DNA of 64,000 nt. Source: Bacillus alkalicellulosilyticus (GTDB taxonomy: Bacteria > Bacillota > Bacilli > Bacillales > Bacillaceae_F). The notes beneath the pieces are model-generated. The model saw only the letters and a program-made list of their open reading frames with translations, was not told the DNA's origin and searched no databases. The translations under genes were made by a program, and so were the position numbers. The stretch is from positions 2,167,210 through 2,231,209 of the forward strand of contig NZ_KV917381.1 in NCBI RefSeq assembly GCF_002019795.1. Direction: 5' to 3'. Positions 50,084 through 60,173 of this stretch are shown in pieces (the first letter of the stretch is position 1; each line of letters opens with the position of its first letter).

Positions 50084-52414
50084 ATGAGGAGCAGGATTGC
50101 TGTTGTACTGGTATTTTTCATACTTTTTTTGTCAATAGATATTCAATCTCCAGTCGCCATAAGTCACGGAAGTCAACAGCCTACTGTGTCAGTAAAACTA
50201 GTAAATTATATCGGAAATGTAAATGAGCTTTCTATCAATCTAGCGGGTACGTATACCCTACATCAAGGCTCCATTATTGAAGGTGGCAAAACATACCGGT
50301 TACGGGTAGAAAATGGTCAAATTGCGATGTACGATGGAACAACTAAACTATTTACCTTCTCGGAATATACGTTTACACCTCAACAGTACAATGAGCAACA
50401 CCTATTAAGAATTAATAACCGGCCATATATGGGAACGCTTCGATTTATCATGGAAGGAACATCTATTAGACCAACAAATACACTTTTAGTTGAAGATTAC
50501 CTAAAAGGTGTTGTTCCTTCTGAAATGCCGGCCTCATGGCATATTGAGGCTTTAAAAGCACAATCGATTGCGGCACGAACGTATGTCATGTCTCAAGGTT
50601 CGAAAGTTATAGATGACACAATAAATTACCAAGTGTACAGTGGCTATGCTTGGCATCAAAATAGTACACGTGCAGTAAATGAAACGAGTGGACAAACTCT
50701 TACCCATAATAATAGATTGATTTCGGCGGTATATTCCTCAAGCAACGGAGGTTTTACAGAGTCCAATGCCAATGTCTGGGGTGGCACGAGTCTCTCTTAT
50801 CTACCAATCAAGCAAGACCCTTTCGATTCAATAGACCCATGGAGTTTCTCAATCTATAAAGCTCAAATCGATATGACCAATAGAGACTTAAAAGATCCCG
50901 CCCCGTGGTGGTCAACGGTTAGAGAAAAGGATGTTACCATCGTCAATAATATGAAAAGATGGCTTTATAACAATGGTTATCAAAATACAGAAATTAAAAT
51001 AGTTGCCGTTCCAACGTTATTGTTTTCTGAACAACGAACCACAGGTGGTCGAGTACGAACGGGTGATCTGACAATACAGTTTTACGTTCGATCATTAACC
51101 ACAAATGATTATGTTAGACAATCCGACGGCAGTCTTCTTCTTCATACACTTGATTTGAAAAACACAAGCGCACAAAGGATACGTTCTATAATTGGAATTA
51201 ATCTTGTACGAAGCTACCTTATTGATAAGGTAACGGAAACGGGTCAAATGGTTACAGTCAATGGACGTGGTTGGGGACACGGTGTAGGTATGAGCCAATG
51301 GGGAGCTAAAAGAATGGCCGATCAAGGAAATAGAGTTCATGACATTTTACAATTTTATTATCCGGGCACGACGTTAACTCCAGTTGTATCTTATCCAGTT
51401 TCTATAGTTGAACCTATACCTGAGCCTATTATAGAGATTCAACCGATAACGGTTAACAATGCTCGAGCAGAATATGATAGCAAGCACAATCAAATCATCA
51501 TTCGTTACATGTTAAACCAAGATGCCTTAGTCACGATGTCAGTTAGCGATTCAACGAAACAATTACAATCAACATTTATGAGAGACTTGCAACGAAAAGC
51601 AGGAGAGCTTGCTCAATATTGGACTGTACCAACAGGTGTTCAAGGTCCTTTAGTCTTTTCGATTACAGCTGTAGGTTCCAATGGACAATCAACCTCTACA
51701 CTTGTAAATTTTAACCTGCCATCTGTAACTGCTCCTCCAGTAACAGAACTAGAGCAAACAGGGCAACCTAGTCAAACCGTCACTACCGTTCAACCTATAC
51801 AAAATCCAATTACTACTCCTGTTGTGAGCCCAGTTCAAGCACCGTTAGCAAAAGTTGGTACTCAAGTGACTGCCAACGTAAATGTGAATGTTGCTAACAT
51901 ACGAAAGAGCGCCTCAACCAACTCAACCATTGTTGGAAAAGCACATTTGAATCAAAAAGTTACGATACTTGGACGTACAGGAAATTTTTACCGTATACAA
52001 AGAGGAAAAACTCGTGGATTTATTCATGTTAACCTTCTTACGATTAACCAAACCCTTACTCAAAATGGGCGAACAGTTGTCGTCATCAATGGAAAAGTTG
52101 CAGACACACAAGGAAATGTCAGGTTACGAAACAAAACGGTGTATGTTCCATTAAAAGGTGTCGTTGAAAACGTTAAAATGACGTATAACTGGAATCGAAC
52201 TTCCAATAGAGTCACGTTAAAAGACTCTCGTACAACCATTCAAATGACAGTGGATAGTAAACAAGCCCGTAGGAATGCGAAAACAATACGCCTCACGAAT
52301 CAACCAGAGCTACTCAATTCTAGAGTATATGTTTCATTACGTACATGTAATGAAGTGTTAGGGGCTACAACTCATTGGGATCATAAAGCGGGAGTTGTGT
52401 GGATTCAACGGTAA
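50084..52414 (+). CDS. Secreted SpoIID/LytB-domain protein with SH3b and stalk domains
   Basis: Secreted wall protein of 776 aa. Signal peptide about residues 1-28. An N-terminal region is followed by the SpoIID/LytB domain (about 130-430; VEDYLKGVVPSEMPASWHIE, then SIAARTYV and WGHGVGMSQWGA), related to glycan-strand lytic enzymes. A linker with P/T/V repeats (about 545-600) precedes an SH3b domain (about 605-665, NVNVANIRKSASTNSTIVGK) and a copper-amine-oxidase N-terminal-like stalk domain at the end (NGKVADTQGNVRLRNKTVYV to HWDHKAGVVWIQR). This combination suggests wall binding plus glycan cleavage or remodelling, perhaps for sporulation or wall turnover. ATG 50084 after AGGAGG. Confidence 0.9.
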   Translation: MRSRIAVVLVFFILFLSIDIQSPVAISHGSQQPTVSVKLVNYIGNVNELSINLAGTYTLHQGSIIEGGKTYRLRVENGQIAMYDGTTKLFTFSEYTFTPQQYNEQHLLRINNRPYMGTLRFIMEGTSIRPTNTLLVEDYLKGVVPSEMPASWHIEALKAQSIAARTYVMSQGSKVIDDTINYQVYSGYAWHQNSTRAVNETSGQTLTHNNRLISAVYSSSNGGFTESNANVWGGTSLSYLPIKQDPFDSIDPWSFSIYKAQIDMTNRDLKDPAPWWSTVREKDVTIVNNMKRWLYNNGYQNTEIKIVAVPTLLFSEQRTTGGRVRTGDLTIQFYVRSLTTNDYVRQSDGSLLLHTLDLKNTSAQRIRSIIGINLVRSYLIDKVTETGQMVTVNGRGWGHGVGMSQWGAKRMADQGNRVHDILQFYYPGTTLTPVVSYPVSIVEPIPEPIIEIQPITVNNARAEYDSKHNQIIIRYMLNQDALVTMSVSDSTKQLQSTFMRDLQRKAGELAQYWTVPTGVQGPLVFSITAVGSNGQSTSTLVNFNLPSVTAPPVTELEQTGQPSQTVTTVQPIQNPITTPVVSPVQAPLAKVGTQVTANVNVNVANIRKSASTNSTIVGKAHLNQKVTILGRTGNFYRIQRGKTRGFIHVNLLTINQTLTQNGRTVVVINGKVADTQGNVRLRNKTVYVPLKGVVENVKMTYNWNRTSNRVTLKDSRTTIQMTVDSKQARRNAKTIRLTNQPELLNSRVYVSLRTCNEVLGATTHWDHKAGVVWIQR

Positions 52415-52430
52415 ATTTCATACAAAAAAG

Positions 52431-52468
52431 GTGTGCATTCGGACTATTATCCGGATGCACACTTTTTT
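52431..52468. terminator. Bidirectional intrinsic terminator
   Basis: GTGTGCATTCGG / CCGGATGCACAC 12-bp stem (one G-T pair) with an 8-nt loop and T-rich ends on both sides, between the convergent SpoIID and epimerase genes. Confidence 0.92.
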
Positions 52469-53357
52469 ATTCTCTAACAATCTGTGTAAGAGCTTTGTCA
52501 AGTGTGTCGTATTTAAATTGATACCCCTCTTTTTCTAATCTATCAGGGAGTACCCAGCGACTTTTTAGAACGAGTTCCGTTTCGGTTTTTATAAAAACCG
52601 CACCGATTTCAAGTAACCATTTTGGTGCAGGTAATCCAAAACTACGATTCATAGCTTTTCGAATTTTCGCCATCAGTTCTCGGTTTGTGACAGGATTTGG
52701 AGATGAACAATTAAATACGCCTTCTAGTTGTTTATTATCTTGTAGGAATAAGATGATTTGAAATAATTCCTCAACATGAATCCAAGAAAACTTTTGATTC
52801 CCACTTCCTTGTACACCACCAAGTCCAAATTTAACTAAGTTTTTAAATGGTGTCATTACTCCCCCGCTTTCACCTAATACGATTGCAATTCGGAGTGCAA
52901 CTTGCCTTGTATCAGGTAATGAAAAAGAAAAGAATGAGCGTTCCCAAGCTTTGGCAACATTAACTGAAAAACCGGTACCAATATCTCCAGTCTCTTCTGT
53001 CATTGGTCTGTCCTCTGCGTGACGATAAATCGTTGCCGTACTTGAATTCACCCATAGAGAAGGCGGGTTATTACATGATTCTATCGCCTTTCCTAACAAT
53101 TCAGTTGTTTCAGTTCTTGAAGTAAAAATCGCTTCTTTGTTTTTATCATGATAACGACAATTTACAGATTTTCCAGCAAGATTAATGAGCATATCTGAAT
53201 TCTCTAAAGCTTCGACTATTTTATCTTGTTGTTCCCAAGAGATGTGCGGAGATTGCCTTGAAATGATATGTACTTCATAACCCAATTCTTTAAAGCGCTT
53301 TTTAAAATGTTGACCAATAAACCCAGTACCACCTGCTAAAACAACCTTTTTTGCCAT
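52467..53357 (-). CDS. TIGR01777-family NAD-dependent epimerase-like protein (YfhF-like)
   Basis: Extended SDR of 296 aa. The Rossmann motif is VVLAGGTGFIGQHF at the start; GKSVNCRYHD near 85-95 and FSWIHVEELFQIILFL near 200-215 follow. The C-terminal DUF1731 region ends with VLPDRLEKEGYQFKYDTLDKAL. Function unknown; B. subtilis YfhF is a homologue. Start at ATG 53357 (MAKKVVL) is most consistent with the family; ATG 53369 is possible. Further upstream ATGs lead to an extension that is not conserved. Confidence 0.86.
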   Translation of the reverse strand: MAKKVVLAGGTGFIGQHFKKRFKELGYEVHIISRQSPHISWEQQDKIVEALENSDMLINLAGKSVNCRYHDKNKEAIFTSRTETTELLGKAIESCNNPPSLWVNSSTATIYRHAEDRPMTEETGDIGTGFSVNVAKAWERSFFSFSLPDTRQVALRIAIVLGESGGVMTPFKNLVKFGLGGVQGSGNQKFSWIHVEELFQIILFLQDNKQLEGVFNCSSPNPVTNRELMAKIRKAMNRSFGLPAPKWLLEIGAVFIKTETELVLKSRWVLPDRLEKEGYQFKYDTLDKALTQIVRE

Positions 53358-53517
53358 CGAATCACTCATTTCTCTTATTCTATGAAACAAGGAATTTCCA
53401 CTTGTGAATTCCTTCACATATGATGTTAACATAAATCTTCCAGAATTTAAACCTTTACTATGGAATTTTCTAATGATGGAACCTCTTATTCCAATTCTTA
53501 TACCTCCTGAAAGCATT

Positions 53518-53549
53518 AAGCCCTTGATTAAAAATCTTATCAAGGGCTT
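53518..53549 (-). terminator. Intrinsic terminator after GlcNAc PTS gene
   Basis: Perfect 11-bp stem AAGCCCTTGAT / ATCAAGGGCTT with a 10-nt loop, 7 nt after the stop of the PTS gene. No long T run follows on the minus strand. Confidence 0.8.
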
Positions 53550-53556
53550 TCTATTC

Positions 53557-54936
53557 TTATTGTTTTTTCATAGCTTCTGCAAGAAATTCAACGTCAGTTC
53601 CAATAATCACTTGGATGTTTCTTGGTCCAACTTTAAGTACACCTTTAGCACCTAATTTTTTCAATTCATTTTCATCTATGATAGTAGCATCTTTCATCGA
53701 TAACCTGAGACGAGTGACACAGTTATCAATGGCCATGATATTATCTTTTCCACCTAAGGCAGTAAGATAGTCAACTGCTAACTGGTTATAATTCTTAAGA
53801 CTACTTGGAGAATTGAGATTTGGGTTTGAGTCAGCAATGGATTCTTCTCCATCCTCTTCTCTTCCTGGTGTTTTAAGGTCAAACTTCTTGATGAGGAAAA
53901 AGAAGACAAAGAAGTATATAGCCGCAAAAACAAGTCCGACGATGACAAGAAGAAATGGCTTTGTCGCAAGTCCAAAGTTTAAAAAGTAGTCAATCGCTCC
54001 CGCTGAGAATCCAAAACCATGAAGGATACCTAAAGAATACGTAATCGCTAGCGCTGCTCCAGTTAAAGCGGCATGAACGACATAGAGTAATGGCGATAAA
54101 AACATAAAGGTAAACTCAATTGGTTCTGTAATTCCTGTTAAAAATGAAGTGAATGCAATACTAATAAACATTCCAGCAACCGCTTTTCGTTTTTCCCTTT
54201 TAGCTGCAAAATACATTGCAAGACAAGCTGCAGGTAACCCAAACATCATGATAGGGAAAAATCCACCCATAAACATCCCTGCTGTTGGGTCTCCCGCAAA
54301 AAATCGATGTAAGTCTCCAGTTGCACCGTTATATTCTCCAAATACAAACCATACAAGACTGTTGAGGACATGATGAAGACCGATTGGAATGAGCAATCGG
54401 TTTAAGAAACCAAATGCCGCAACTCCAGTAGCTCCTGCTCCGACAATCCAATCACCAATTGAATCAATAAACATTTGAATGCCAGGCCATACAAAGCCCA
54501 TAATCCCTGCTAGGACGACCATGAATGCAGCTGTTACAATAGGTACAAAGCGTCGACCACCAAAGAATCCTAACCAATCTGGTAATTTAATTTGATGATA
54601 GCGATTATAAAGTAAACCACCAACAACACCTGATAAAATCCCGCCTAATACCGACATGTTGATTGTTTCATTTATCGCAACTGCACCATACGTAAGGACG
54701 AAATAACCAATCGCCCCCGCTAAGGCAGCACTACCGTGTCCATCCTTTGATAACCCAATAGCAACACCTATCGCAAAAATTAACGCTAGATTAGCAAAAA
54801 TTGCATCACCAGCTGCAGCCATAAATTGAATATTTAATAAGTCCGGTTGTCCTAACCTCAGTAATAATGCAGCAGCAGGTAATACAGCAACAGGCAACAT
54901 TAAAGCCTTTCCTATTCTTTGAAAAAAGGCTAACAT
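53557..54936 (-). CDS. nagE: PTS system N-acetylglucosamine-specific EIICB component
   Basis: Membrane transporter of 459 aa (nagP in B. subtilis naming). An EIIC domain with about ten hydrophobic segments (residues about 1-340) is followed by an EIIB domain near 385-459 with the phosphorylation site NCVTRLRLSM. It imports and phosphorylates GlcNAc; the EIIA function would come from another protein. A 17-bp palindrome just upstream may bind the NagR/DasR-type repressor. The nagA/nagB genes are not in this window. ATG 54936 after GGGGGACC. Confidence 0.9.
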   Translation of the reverse strand: MLAFFQRIGKALMLPVAVLPAAALLLRLGQPDLLNIQFMAAAGDAIFANLALIFAIGVAIGLSKDGHGSAALAGAIGYFVLTYGAVAINETINMSVLGGILSGVVGGLLYNRYHQIKLPDWLGFFGGRRFVPIVTAAFMVVLAGIMGFVWPGIQMFIDSIGDWIVGAGATGVAAFGFLNRLLIPIGLHHVLNSLVWFVFGEYNGATGDLHRFFAGDPTAGMFMGGFFPIMMFGLPAACLAMYFAAKREKRKAVAGMFISIAFTSFLTGITEPIEFTFMFLSPLLYVVHAALTGAALAITYSLGILHGFGFSAGAIDYFLNFGLATKPFLLVIVGLVFAAIYFFVFFFLIKKFDLKTPGREEDGEESIADSNPNLNSPSSLKNYNQLAVDYLTALGGKDNIMAIDNCVTRLRLSMKDATIIDENELKKLGAKGVLKVGPRNIQVIIGTDVEFLAEAMKKQ

Positions 54937-54957
54937 ATGAGGTCCCCCTATACATTC

Positions 54958-54974
54958 TAGACTACCGTAGTCTA
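54958..54974. promoter_or_regulatory. 17-bp perfect palindrome before nagE
   Basis: TAGACTAC-C-GTAGTCTA lies 21 nt upstream of the start and could be an operator, perhaps for a GntR-type GlcNAc regulator, whose known sites share a TAGAC core. The following 250 nt to 55225 contain no gene. Confidence 0.55.
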
Positions 54975-55225
54975 ATTTTTCGAACCGTTAACAATAATTT
55001 TTTTTAAAACAAAAGATACCCTCTTAACCAACAAAATTGTAAGTCACAAATTTCCCATTACAACTTCAGTACTTCCCTATCGATCACCCCTTTCATCATT
55101 TACATACAATTAATTATTTTTAGTGAACAAATATGTCTATACCACTATACCATCACACTTGTATTAAAGTATATGAATCCTTTTTCTTTATATGCTGTTG
55201 TCTTAAAACTTTTTTATAAAAAGAT

Positions 55226-55283
55226 AGAGGGTGAAACAAAAGGTTATTTTTTTACCTTTTGTTCCACCCTCTAAGCAATGAGC
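55226..55283 (-). repeat. Hairpin with partial composite repeat (copy D)
   Basis: AGAGGGTGAAACAAAAGGT pairs with ACCTTTTGTTCCACCCTCT (55226-55244, 55254-55272; one G-U), and the sequence continues with AAGCAATGAGC as in repeat copy B. This is the second hairpin block of the composite repeat alone. It lies just past the UbiD stop and serves as its terminator. Confidence 0.8.
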
Positions 55284-55301
55284 ATAACTTCTATTAAATT
55301 A

Positions 55302-57128
55302 CTAATTATCTTGCTTAAGTTTCCCGTCCTTATCAAAAAAGCGTTCTATCCCTTTTTCGACGTTAGGGTCTAAAACTAAAGGTGGAGCATGATGTGGCTT
55401 GATTCGGGCATCAATAATTACATTATCACAAGCCCAGTGTTTATTTTGATAGAAACTATTCTTTCCGTACATATCATGAGACGGATTACTTCTAGTAAAT
55501 GTTACCCACAAAAAGTTACTTATTGTTTCACTTAAGAATTCACTATCATCACATAAAATGAATAGTGGGCATGAATCGATATCCCCTTGGGCTACAAGTG
55601 AATCGGTTATTATTTTTAGTTGTTCCTGCGCGTGAGCGTAACTTGTAAACTGTGGTCCTTCAATTGCAACAATACCTGGCATAACCAAACGAGGATTTTT
55701 AATGTCTGATACATTCTTAATTTGGTCAGGCACCTCAGTACATAGCTCTCTCCTTTTATCTCCATAAGCTGCGATCACTACTTTACTTCCTGTATTTAAA
55801 CCTGTCCCTGAGTAATCAAGCGTATCAATCGTAGTGTTTGTTTGAAAATGGATATCACGATGTAGGTCTATTCGCTCAAGAATGTACCCTAGAAATTCTT
55901 CTTCTTTGTGAGTATCAAGTGGTTGTCCATCCTCAGCTGTTATAAACAAATACTTGGCTAAGCTTACTTGGCCCGTACCTAAAATTCGATTCGCAATGGT
56001 TAGTAGCTCAGCAGGCTGCTTCACCTTTTGATACGGTGTATATCGTTCACTCCCAATCGCAAATAAAAGAGGATGAACACCAGCTGCATCGACCGCATGT
56101 ACTTCTTTCACTCCAGGAATCTCTTGTTTAATTGCATCTCCAGTTAATTGGTGAATTAAATCCCCAAACGATGTATCCTCTTGTGGTGGACGACCTACGA
56201 CAGTGAATGGCCAAATTGCATTATCTCGGGCATACACTTTATGAACTCTCATCAGTGGAAAAGGATGAGTAAGACTATAATAGCCTAAATGATCACCAAA
56301 AGGTCCCTCTGGTTTCGTTTCTTCAGGGTGAATTTCCCCTGTAATGACAAAATCCGCATCATGACTGATGCAATAACCATCCTCATAACTATACCTAAAT
56401 CGTCGCCCAGCAAGTAATCCAGCAAAAGTCAACTCACTTAATCCTTCTGGCAACGGCATAACCGCAGACAACATATGGGACGGGGGTCCACCAATAAAAA
56501 TACTTACCTTTAACGGCTCACCCTTTTTGTTTGCTTTATGTTGATGAATAGCAATGCCACGGTGAATTTGGTAATGAAGACCAATTTCTTTATTGAGTTC
56601 ATAATCGTTGCCACTTAACTGAACCCGATACATTCCAAGGTTAGAATTCATAATTCCTGGTTTATCAGGATTTTCAGAATACACTTGTGGTAAGGTCACA
56701 AATGCCCCACCATCATCTGGCCAATGTTTAATCAGTGGCAAGTCTGAAATGAATATTTCTTTAAAATCAGAAGGCAGACTAGATTTCTTCATCGGTAATG
56801 CTTTAGAAGCAGCAATACCTGAACGGACATGTTTAAATGGATTTTTCAAAGCTGCCATCGGATCATTTCTCAAGGCAATGACATTTTTTACTGAATCCCA
56901 CGTTTGACGAAACATAAATTGACTTCGTTCCACCGTCCCAAAAAGGTTAGATACGGCTTTATATTTGGATCCCTTTACATTTTCAAATAAGATAGCTGGT
57001 CCACCCTCTTCATAAACTTTCAAATGAATCGCAGCCATTTCAAGTTCAGGATCCACCTCTTCTGTAATTCTTATAAGTTGTCCATTTTTCTCTAAATCAA
57101 GAATGCATTCTTCCAAGTTTCGATACAT
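55302..57128 (-). CDS. UbiD-family decarboxylase
   Basis: Decarboxylase of 608 aa in the UbiD family, which uses prenylated FMN made by UbiX. Signature residues: MLSAVMPLPEG and GEIHPEETKPEGPFGDHLGYYS near residues 265-295, with the Glu-Arg-Glu catalytic set expected there. Longer than the about 470-500 aa of BsdC-type proteins, and closer to the menaquinone-biosynthesis and hydroxybenzoate-decarboxylase forms that exceed 550 aa. No UbiX lies beside it, so the cofactor supply must come from elsewhere. ATG 57128. Substrate not assigned. Confidence 0.86.
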   Translation of the reverse strand: MYRNLEECILDLEKNGQLIRITEEVDPELEMAAIHLKVYEEGGPAILFENVKGSKYKAVSNLFGTVERSQFMFRQTWDSVKNVIALRNDPMAALKNPFKHVRSGIAASKALPMKKSSLPSDFKEIFISDLPLIKHWPDDGGAFVTLPQVYSENPDKPGIMNSNLGMYRVQLSGNDYELNKEIGLHYQIHRGIAIHQHKANKKGEPLKVSIFIGGPPSHMLSAVMPLPEGLSELTFAGLLAGRRFRYSYEDGYCISHDADFVITGEIHPEETKPEGPFGDHLGYYSLTHPFPLMRVHKVYARDNAIWPFTVVGRPPQEDTSFGDLIHQLTGDAIKQEIPGVKEVHAVDAAGVHPLLFAIGSERYTPYQKVKQPAELLTIANRILGTGQVSLAKYLFITAEDGQPLDTHKEEEFLGYILERIDLHRDIHFQTNTTIDTLDYSGTGLNTGSKVVIAAYGDKRRELCTEVPDQIKNVSDIKNPRLVMPGIVAIEGPQFTSYAHAQEQLKIITDSLVAQGDIDSCPLFILCDDSEFLSETISNFLWVTFTRSNPSHDMYGKNSFYQNKHWACDNVIIDARIKPHHAPPLVLDPNVEKGIERFFDKDGKLKQDN

Positions 57129-57381
57129 GAGTCATTAGCTCCTATTTCAATGATATTATCTAATGCAATCATATCATAAATATTACTTTTTCATCACCCA
57201 ATAAAACTTTGCAATATATAGGGGCAGTCACTAAACATATTCCAATTTTATCCATAGATAAAGGACTTTTTTACTAAAATACTTCTTTTCTTTCCATTAG
57301 TTTTTATATAAAATAAAATTACAAGAAATAATACTTTTAGTAAATATATCTTACAACGTTATAGACCTTAGGGGTGCTTTT

Positions 57382-60099
57382 ATGAAAATTATACGAGATA
57401 CGAAAGAAGTTATCATTTTCATCTCGATTATTATCTTTGTTTTACTATATTATTTATGGATTTTTAGTTGGAATGAACACGAATACCTATTAACTTTAGG
57501 AGGAAATAGTTTTGCCATTATCGGAAGTTTAATTCCTGCATTTTGGTTAGCTGTTGCCTGTAAGAAAAGTGGAAAAAATCAAAACCCCTTTTGGTTCTTC
57601 TTATCATTAGGAGTGTTTTCCTTCTTTTTAGGAGAATTATCATGGTCTTATTATGAAAATGTCTTGAGGACGGATGTACCGTACCCTGGTTTACCCGATC
57701 TCTTTTATATGCTTACCAATGTCTTTTTCCTCATTGGTTTTCTTTACAAACTTTTTAAAGAAAGAAAAAAAAATCATGTAGTTAAAATGCTATTTGATAT
57801 TGTTATAATCATGACTGTGGCTTCAACTTTTAGTTGGCATTTCATCATAGGTCCGATTGCGTTTGATAGTGAAGTTCCACTTTCTACGCTAATCGTTTCA
57901 TTATCTTACCCAATTGGAGAATTAGCTTTATTATTATGTGCATTTAGCATATATTTCGGTAATAGAGTCTCTTTTTTCCAACAACGTTCTTTATTTTTTA
58001 TTTTTCTTGGTCTTTTGGCATTAGCACTTGCCGACGCTATATATACGTACCAACTTATCACAGATGACTACTTTTCTGGTAGTTGGGTTGACCCTATCTT
58101 TGTTGCTGCGTTGTTATTTATTGGTTTTTCTGCTCTTGTTCATAAAGGAGAATTAAATAGAAATGAACAAAAAAGCGTTGAAGTGAAGTTTTATCGTGGG
58201 ACGGAATATGTTCGATTGTTGGTCCCCTACCTTTCTGTTATCGCTCTTTTTATTTTCATGATTATAAGACCAAAACAAACCGATGAGTTCGATGCGATTA
58301 CGATAGGAACAGCTATATCTATCGTGTTAATCATCGTTCGTCAGTTATTCTTTATTGTTGAAAATCAAAAGCTTTTACGAAAGTTTTATCATAAAGCTGA
58401 AGAACTAGAGCTTAATGAACAACGCTATAAATCTTTATTCGATTATCATCCGGATGCCGTTTATTCTTTAAATTTAAACGGAGAATTTGATAGCGTAAAT
58501 CATGCTTGTGCCAGTATTCTTGGATACCAAAAGAATGAACTAATTGGTTTGTCAAGTACCATTTTTATAGATTCGGGCGAAAGGGAAATGGTTTTCGGTC
58601 ATTTTAAAAACGTGAAGGATGGAATTCCACAGCGTTATGAAGTGAAAGTGTACGACCGAAACAGTCAATTATACTATTTAAGTATGACTAACATTCCGAT
58701 ACGTGTGAAAGGAAAAGTTATTGGTATCTTCGCTATAGGAAAAGACATTACTAAAAACAAACTGAACGAAAAGAAAATCAAATACCTAGCCTATCATGAT
58801 TCGTTGACAGGGTTAGGCAATCGTTATTATTTTGAGGAAGTATTACGGAAAGAGATACGCGATTCAAAGCAAAATGATAAAAAATTTGCGATAATGTTTA
58901 TAGACTTAGACCGGTTTAAACCAATTAATGATTTATTAGGTCATGACATTGGTGATCAGTTACTTATCTCCGTGGCTAATCGACTAAAGAATTGTATCGG
59001 CGAATCCAACACGGTTGCTAGATTAGGAGGGGACGAGTTTACAATATTAGTTCGAGACGTTGTAAGTCAATCGGAAGTGAATGCTGTAGCTAGTCAAATC
59101 ATTACCTGTATACAAAAACCCCATCTTATTAACGGAAGTGAAATTGTTACCACTCCAAGTATAGGAATTGCTTACTACCCTTTAGACGATGTTACAACCG
59201 TTGCTCTAATGAAGAAAGCAGACATTGCAATGTATTATGTAAAAGAAAACGGTCGAAGTCACTACATTTCGTTTAGTGAGACTAACCAGAATTACTCCAA
59301 GAGATTGCAATTGGAAAAGGACTTGAGTTCTGCAATTGAAAATCAAGAATTTACGATTTATTACCAACCTCAAGTAAATGCAAAGACTTTAAAAGTAATA
59401 GGTGTAGAAGCGTTAATTCGATGGCAACATCCTGAATATGGTCTCGTCAGTCCACTTGAGTTTATTCCAATTGCTGAAGAAACGGGAAAAATATTCTCGA
59501 TTGGTGAATGGGTGATCCGAGAAGCATGTATGCAAATTAAGAAGTGGCATGAACTAGGTTATCCATTAAAAGTAGGAATCAACTTATCACCAAGACAGTT
59601 TCATGATGACCAGTTAGTTTCAAAAATAAACCAAATAATCAAGGAAACAGGTGTTGAAGCTAAGTTTATTGATATTGAGATTACAGAAATGATAGCCATT
59701 ACAAATATGAAAAAAGTAATACCAATTATCAATGCTCTAAAGAATTTAGGTGTATCTGTATCTATTGATGATTTTGGAACTGGTCATTCTTCATTATCCT
59801 ATCTTACACAGCTTCCGATCGACACATTAAAAATTGCTAGGGAATTTACTATGAAAATCACAGATAGTGAAGCGAATTACACGATTGTTGAATCGATTGC
59901 AACACTCGCAAAAAAGCTTAACTTAAGAGTCATTGTAGAAGGAGTAGAAACAAACGAACAAGCTGACCTCCTTCGAAAAATTAGTTGTGACGAATTTCAA
60001 GGGTATTTGACTGGAAAACCTAATGCAGCACCCATCATTGAAGAAATGTTGGCAATAAGTAAAAAACCTTCTGGCAATACAAAGAAAATCAGGTCCTAG
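57382..60099 (+). CDS. Membrane PAS-GGDEF-EAL cyclic-di-GMP protein
   Basis: Signalling protein of 905 aa. About eight N-terminal membrane helices (residues about 8-310), a PAS domain (about 345-460, DAVYSLNLNGEFDSVNHACA), a GGDEF domain (about 470-625, ARLGGDEFTILV) and an EAL domain (about 645-895). GGDEF is intact but the usual RxxD inhibitory site before it is absent. The EAL domain has EALIRW, NLSPRQF, EITEM, DDFGTGHSSL and VEGVET; the conserved LKIDR-type motif reads LKIARE, keeping the lysine but losing the aspartate, so phosphodiesterase activity may be altered. The membrane module could sense an external or membrane signal. ATG 57382. Confidence 0.92.
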   Translation: MKIIRDTKEVIIFISIIIFVLLYYLWIFSWNEHEYLLTLGGNSFAIIGSLIPAFWLAVACKKSGKNQNPFWFFLSLGVFSFFLGELSWSYYENVLRTDVPYPGLPDLFYMLTNVFFLIGFLYKLFKERKKNHVVKMLFDIVIIMTVASTFSWHFIIGPIAFDSEVPLSTLIVSLSYPIGELALLLCAFSIYFGNRVSFFQQRSLFFIFLGLLALALADAIYTYQLITDDYFSGSWVDPIFVAALLFIGFSALVHKGELNRNEQKSVEVKFYRGTEYVRLLVPYLSVIALFIFMIIRPKQTDEFDAITIGTAISIVLIIVRQLFFIVENQKLLRKFYHKAEELELNEQRYKSLFDYHPDAVYSLNLNGEFDSVNHACASILGYQKNELIGLSSTIFIDSGEREMVFGHFKNVKDGIPQRYEVKVYDRNSQLYYLSMTNIPIRVKGKVIGIFAIGKDITKNKLNEKKIKYLAYHDSLTGLGNRYYFEEVLRKEIRDSKQNDKKFAIMFIDLDRFKPINDLLGHDIGDQLLISVANRLKNCIGESNTVARLGGDEFTILVRDVVSQSEVNAVASQIITCIQKPHLINGSEIVTTPSIGIAYYPLDDVTTVALMKKADIAMYYVKENGRSHYISFSETNQNYSKRLQLEKDLSSAIENQEFTIYYQPQVNAKTLKVIGVEALIRWQHPEYGLVSPLEFIPIAEETGKIFSIGEWVIREACMQIKKWHELGYPLKVGINLSPRQFHDDQLVSKINQIIKETGVEAKFIDIEITEMIAITNMKKVIPIINALKNLGVSVSIDDFGTGHSSLSYLTQLPIDTLKIAREFTMKITDSEANYTIVESIATLAKKLNLRVIVEGVETNEQADLLRKISCDEFQGYLTGKPNAAPIIEEMLAISKKPSGNTKKIRS

Positions 60100-60125
60100 A
60101 TTATTATCTAAGACCTGATTTTTTA
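60086..60125 (+). terminator. Intrinsic terminator after GGDEF/EAL gene
   Basis: Perfect 10-bp stem AAATCAGGTC / GACCTGATTT with a 16-nt loop and six T; the first arm overlaps the last codons. Confidence 0.88.
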
Positions 60126-60173
60126 TTATGATTTAAAAAATTGTTTATAATGTTCTTCTATACGCAAATTTAG

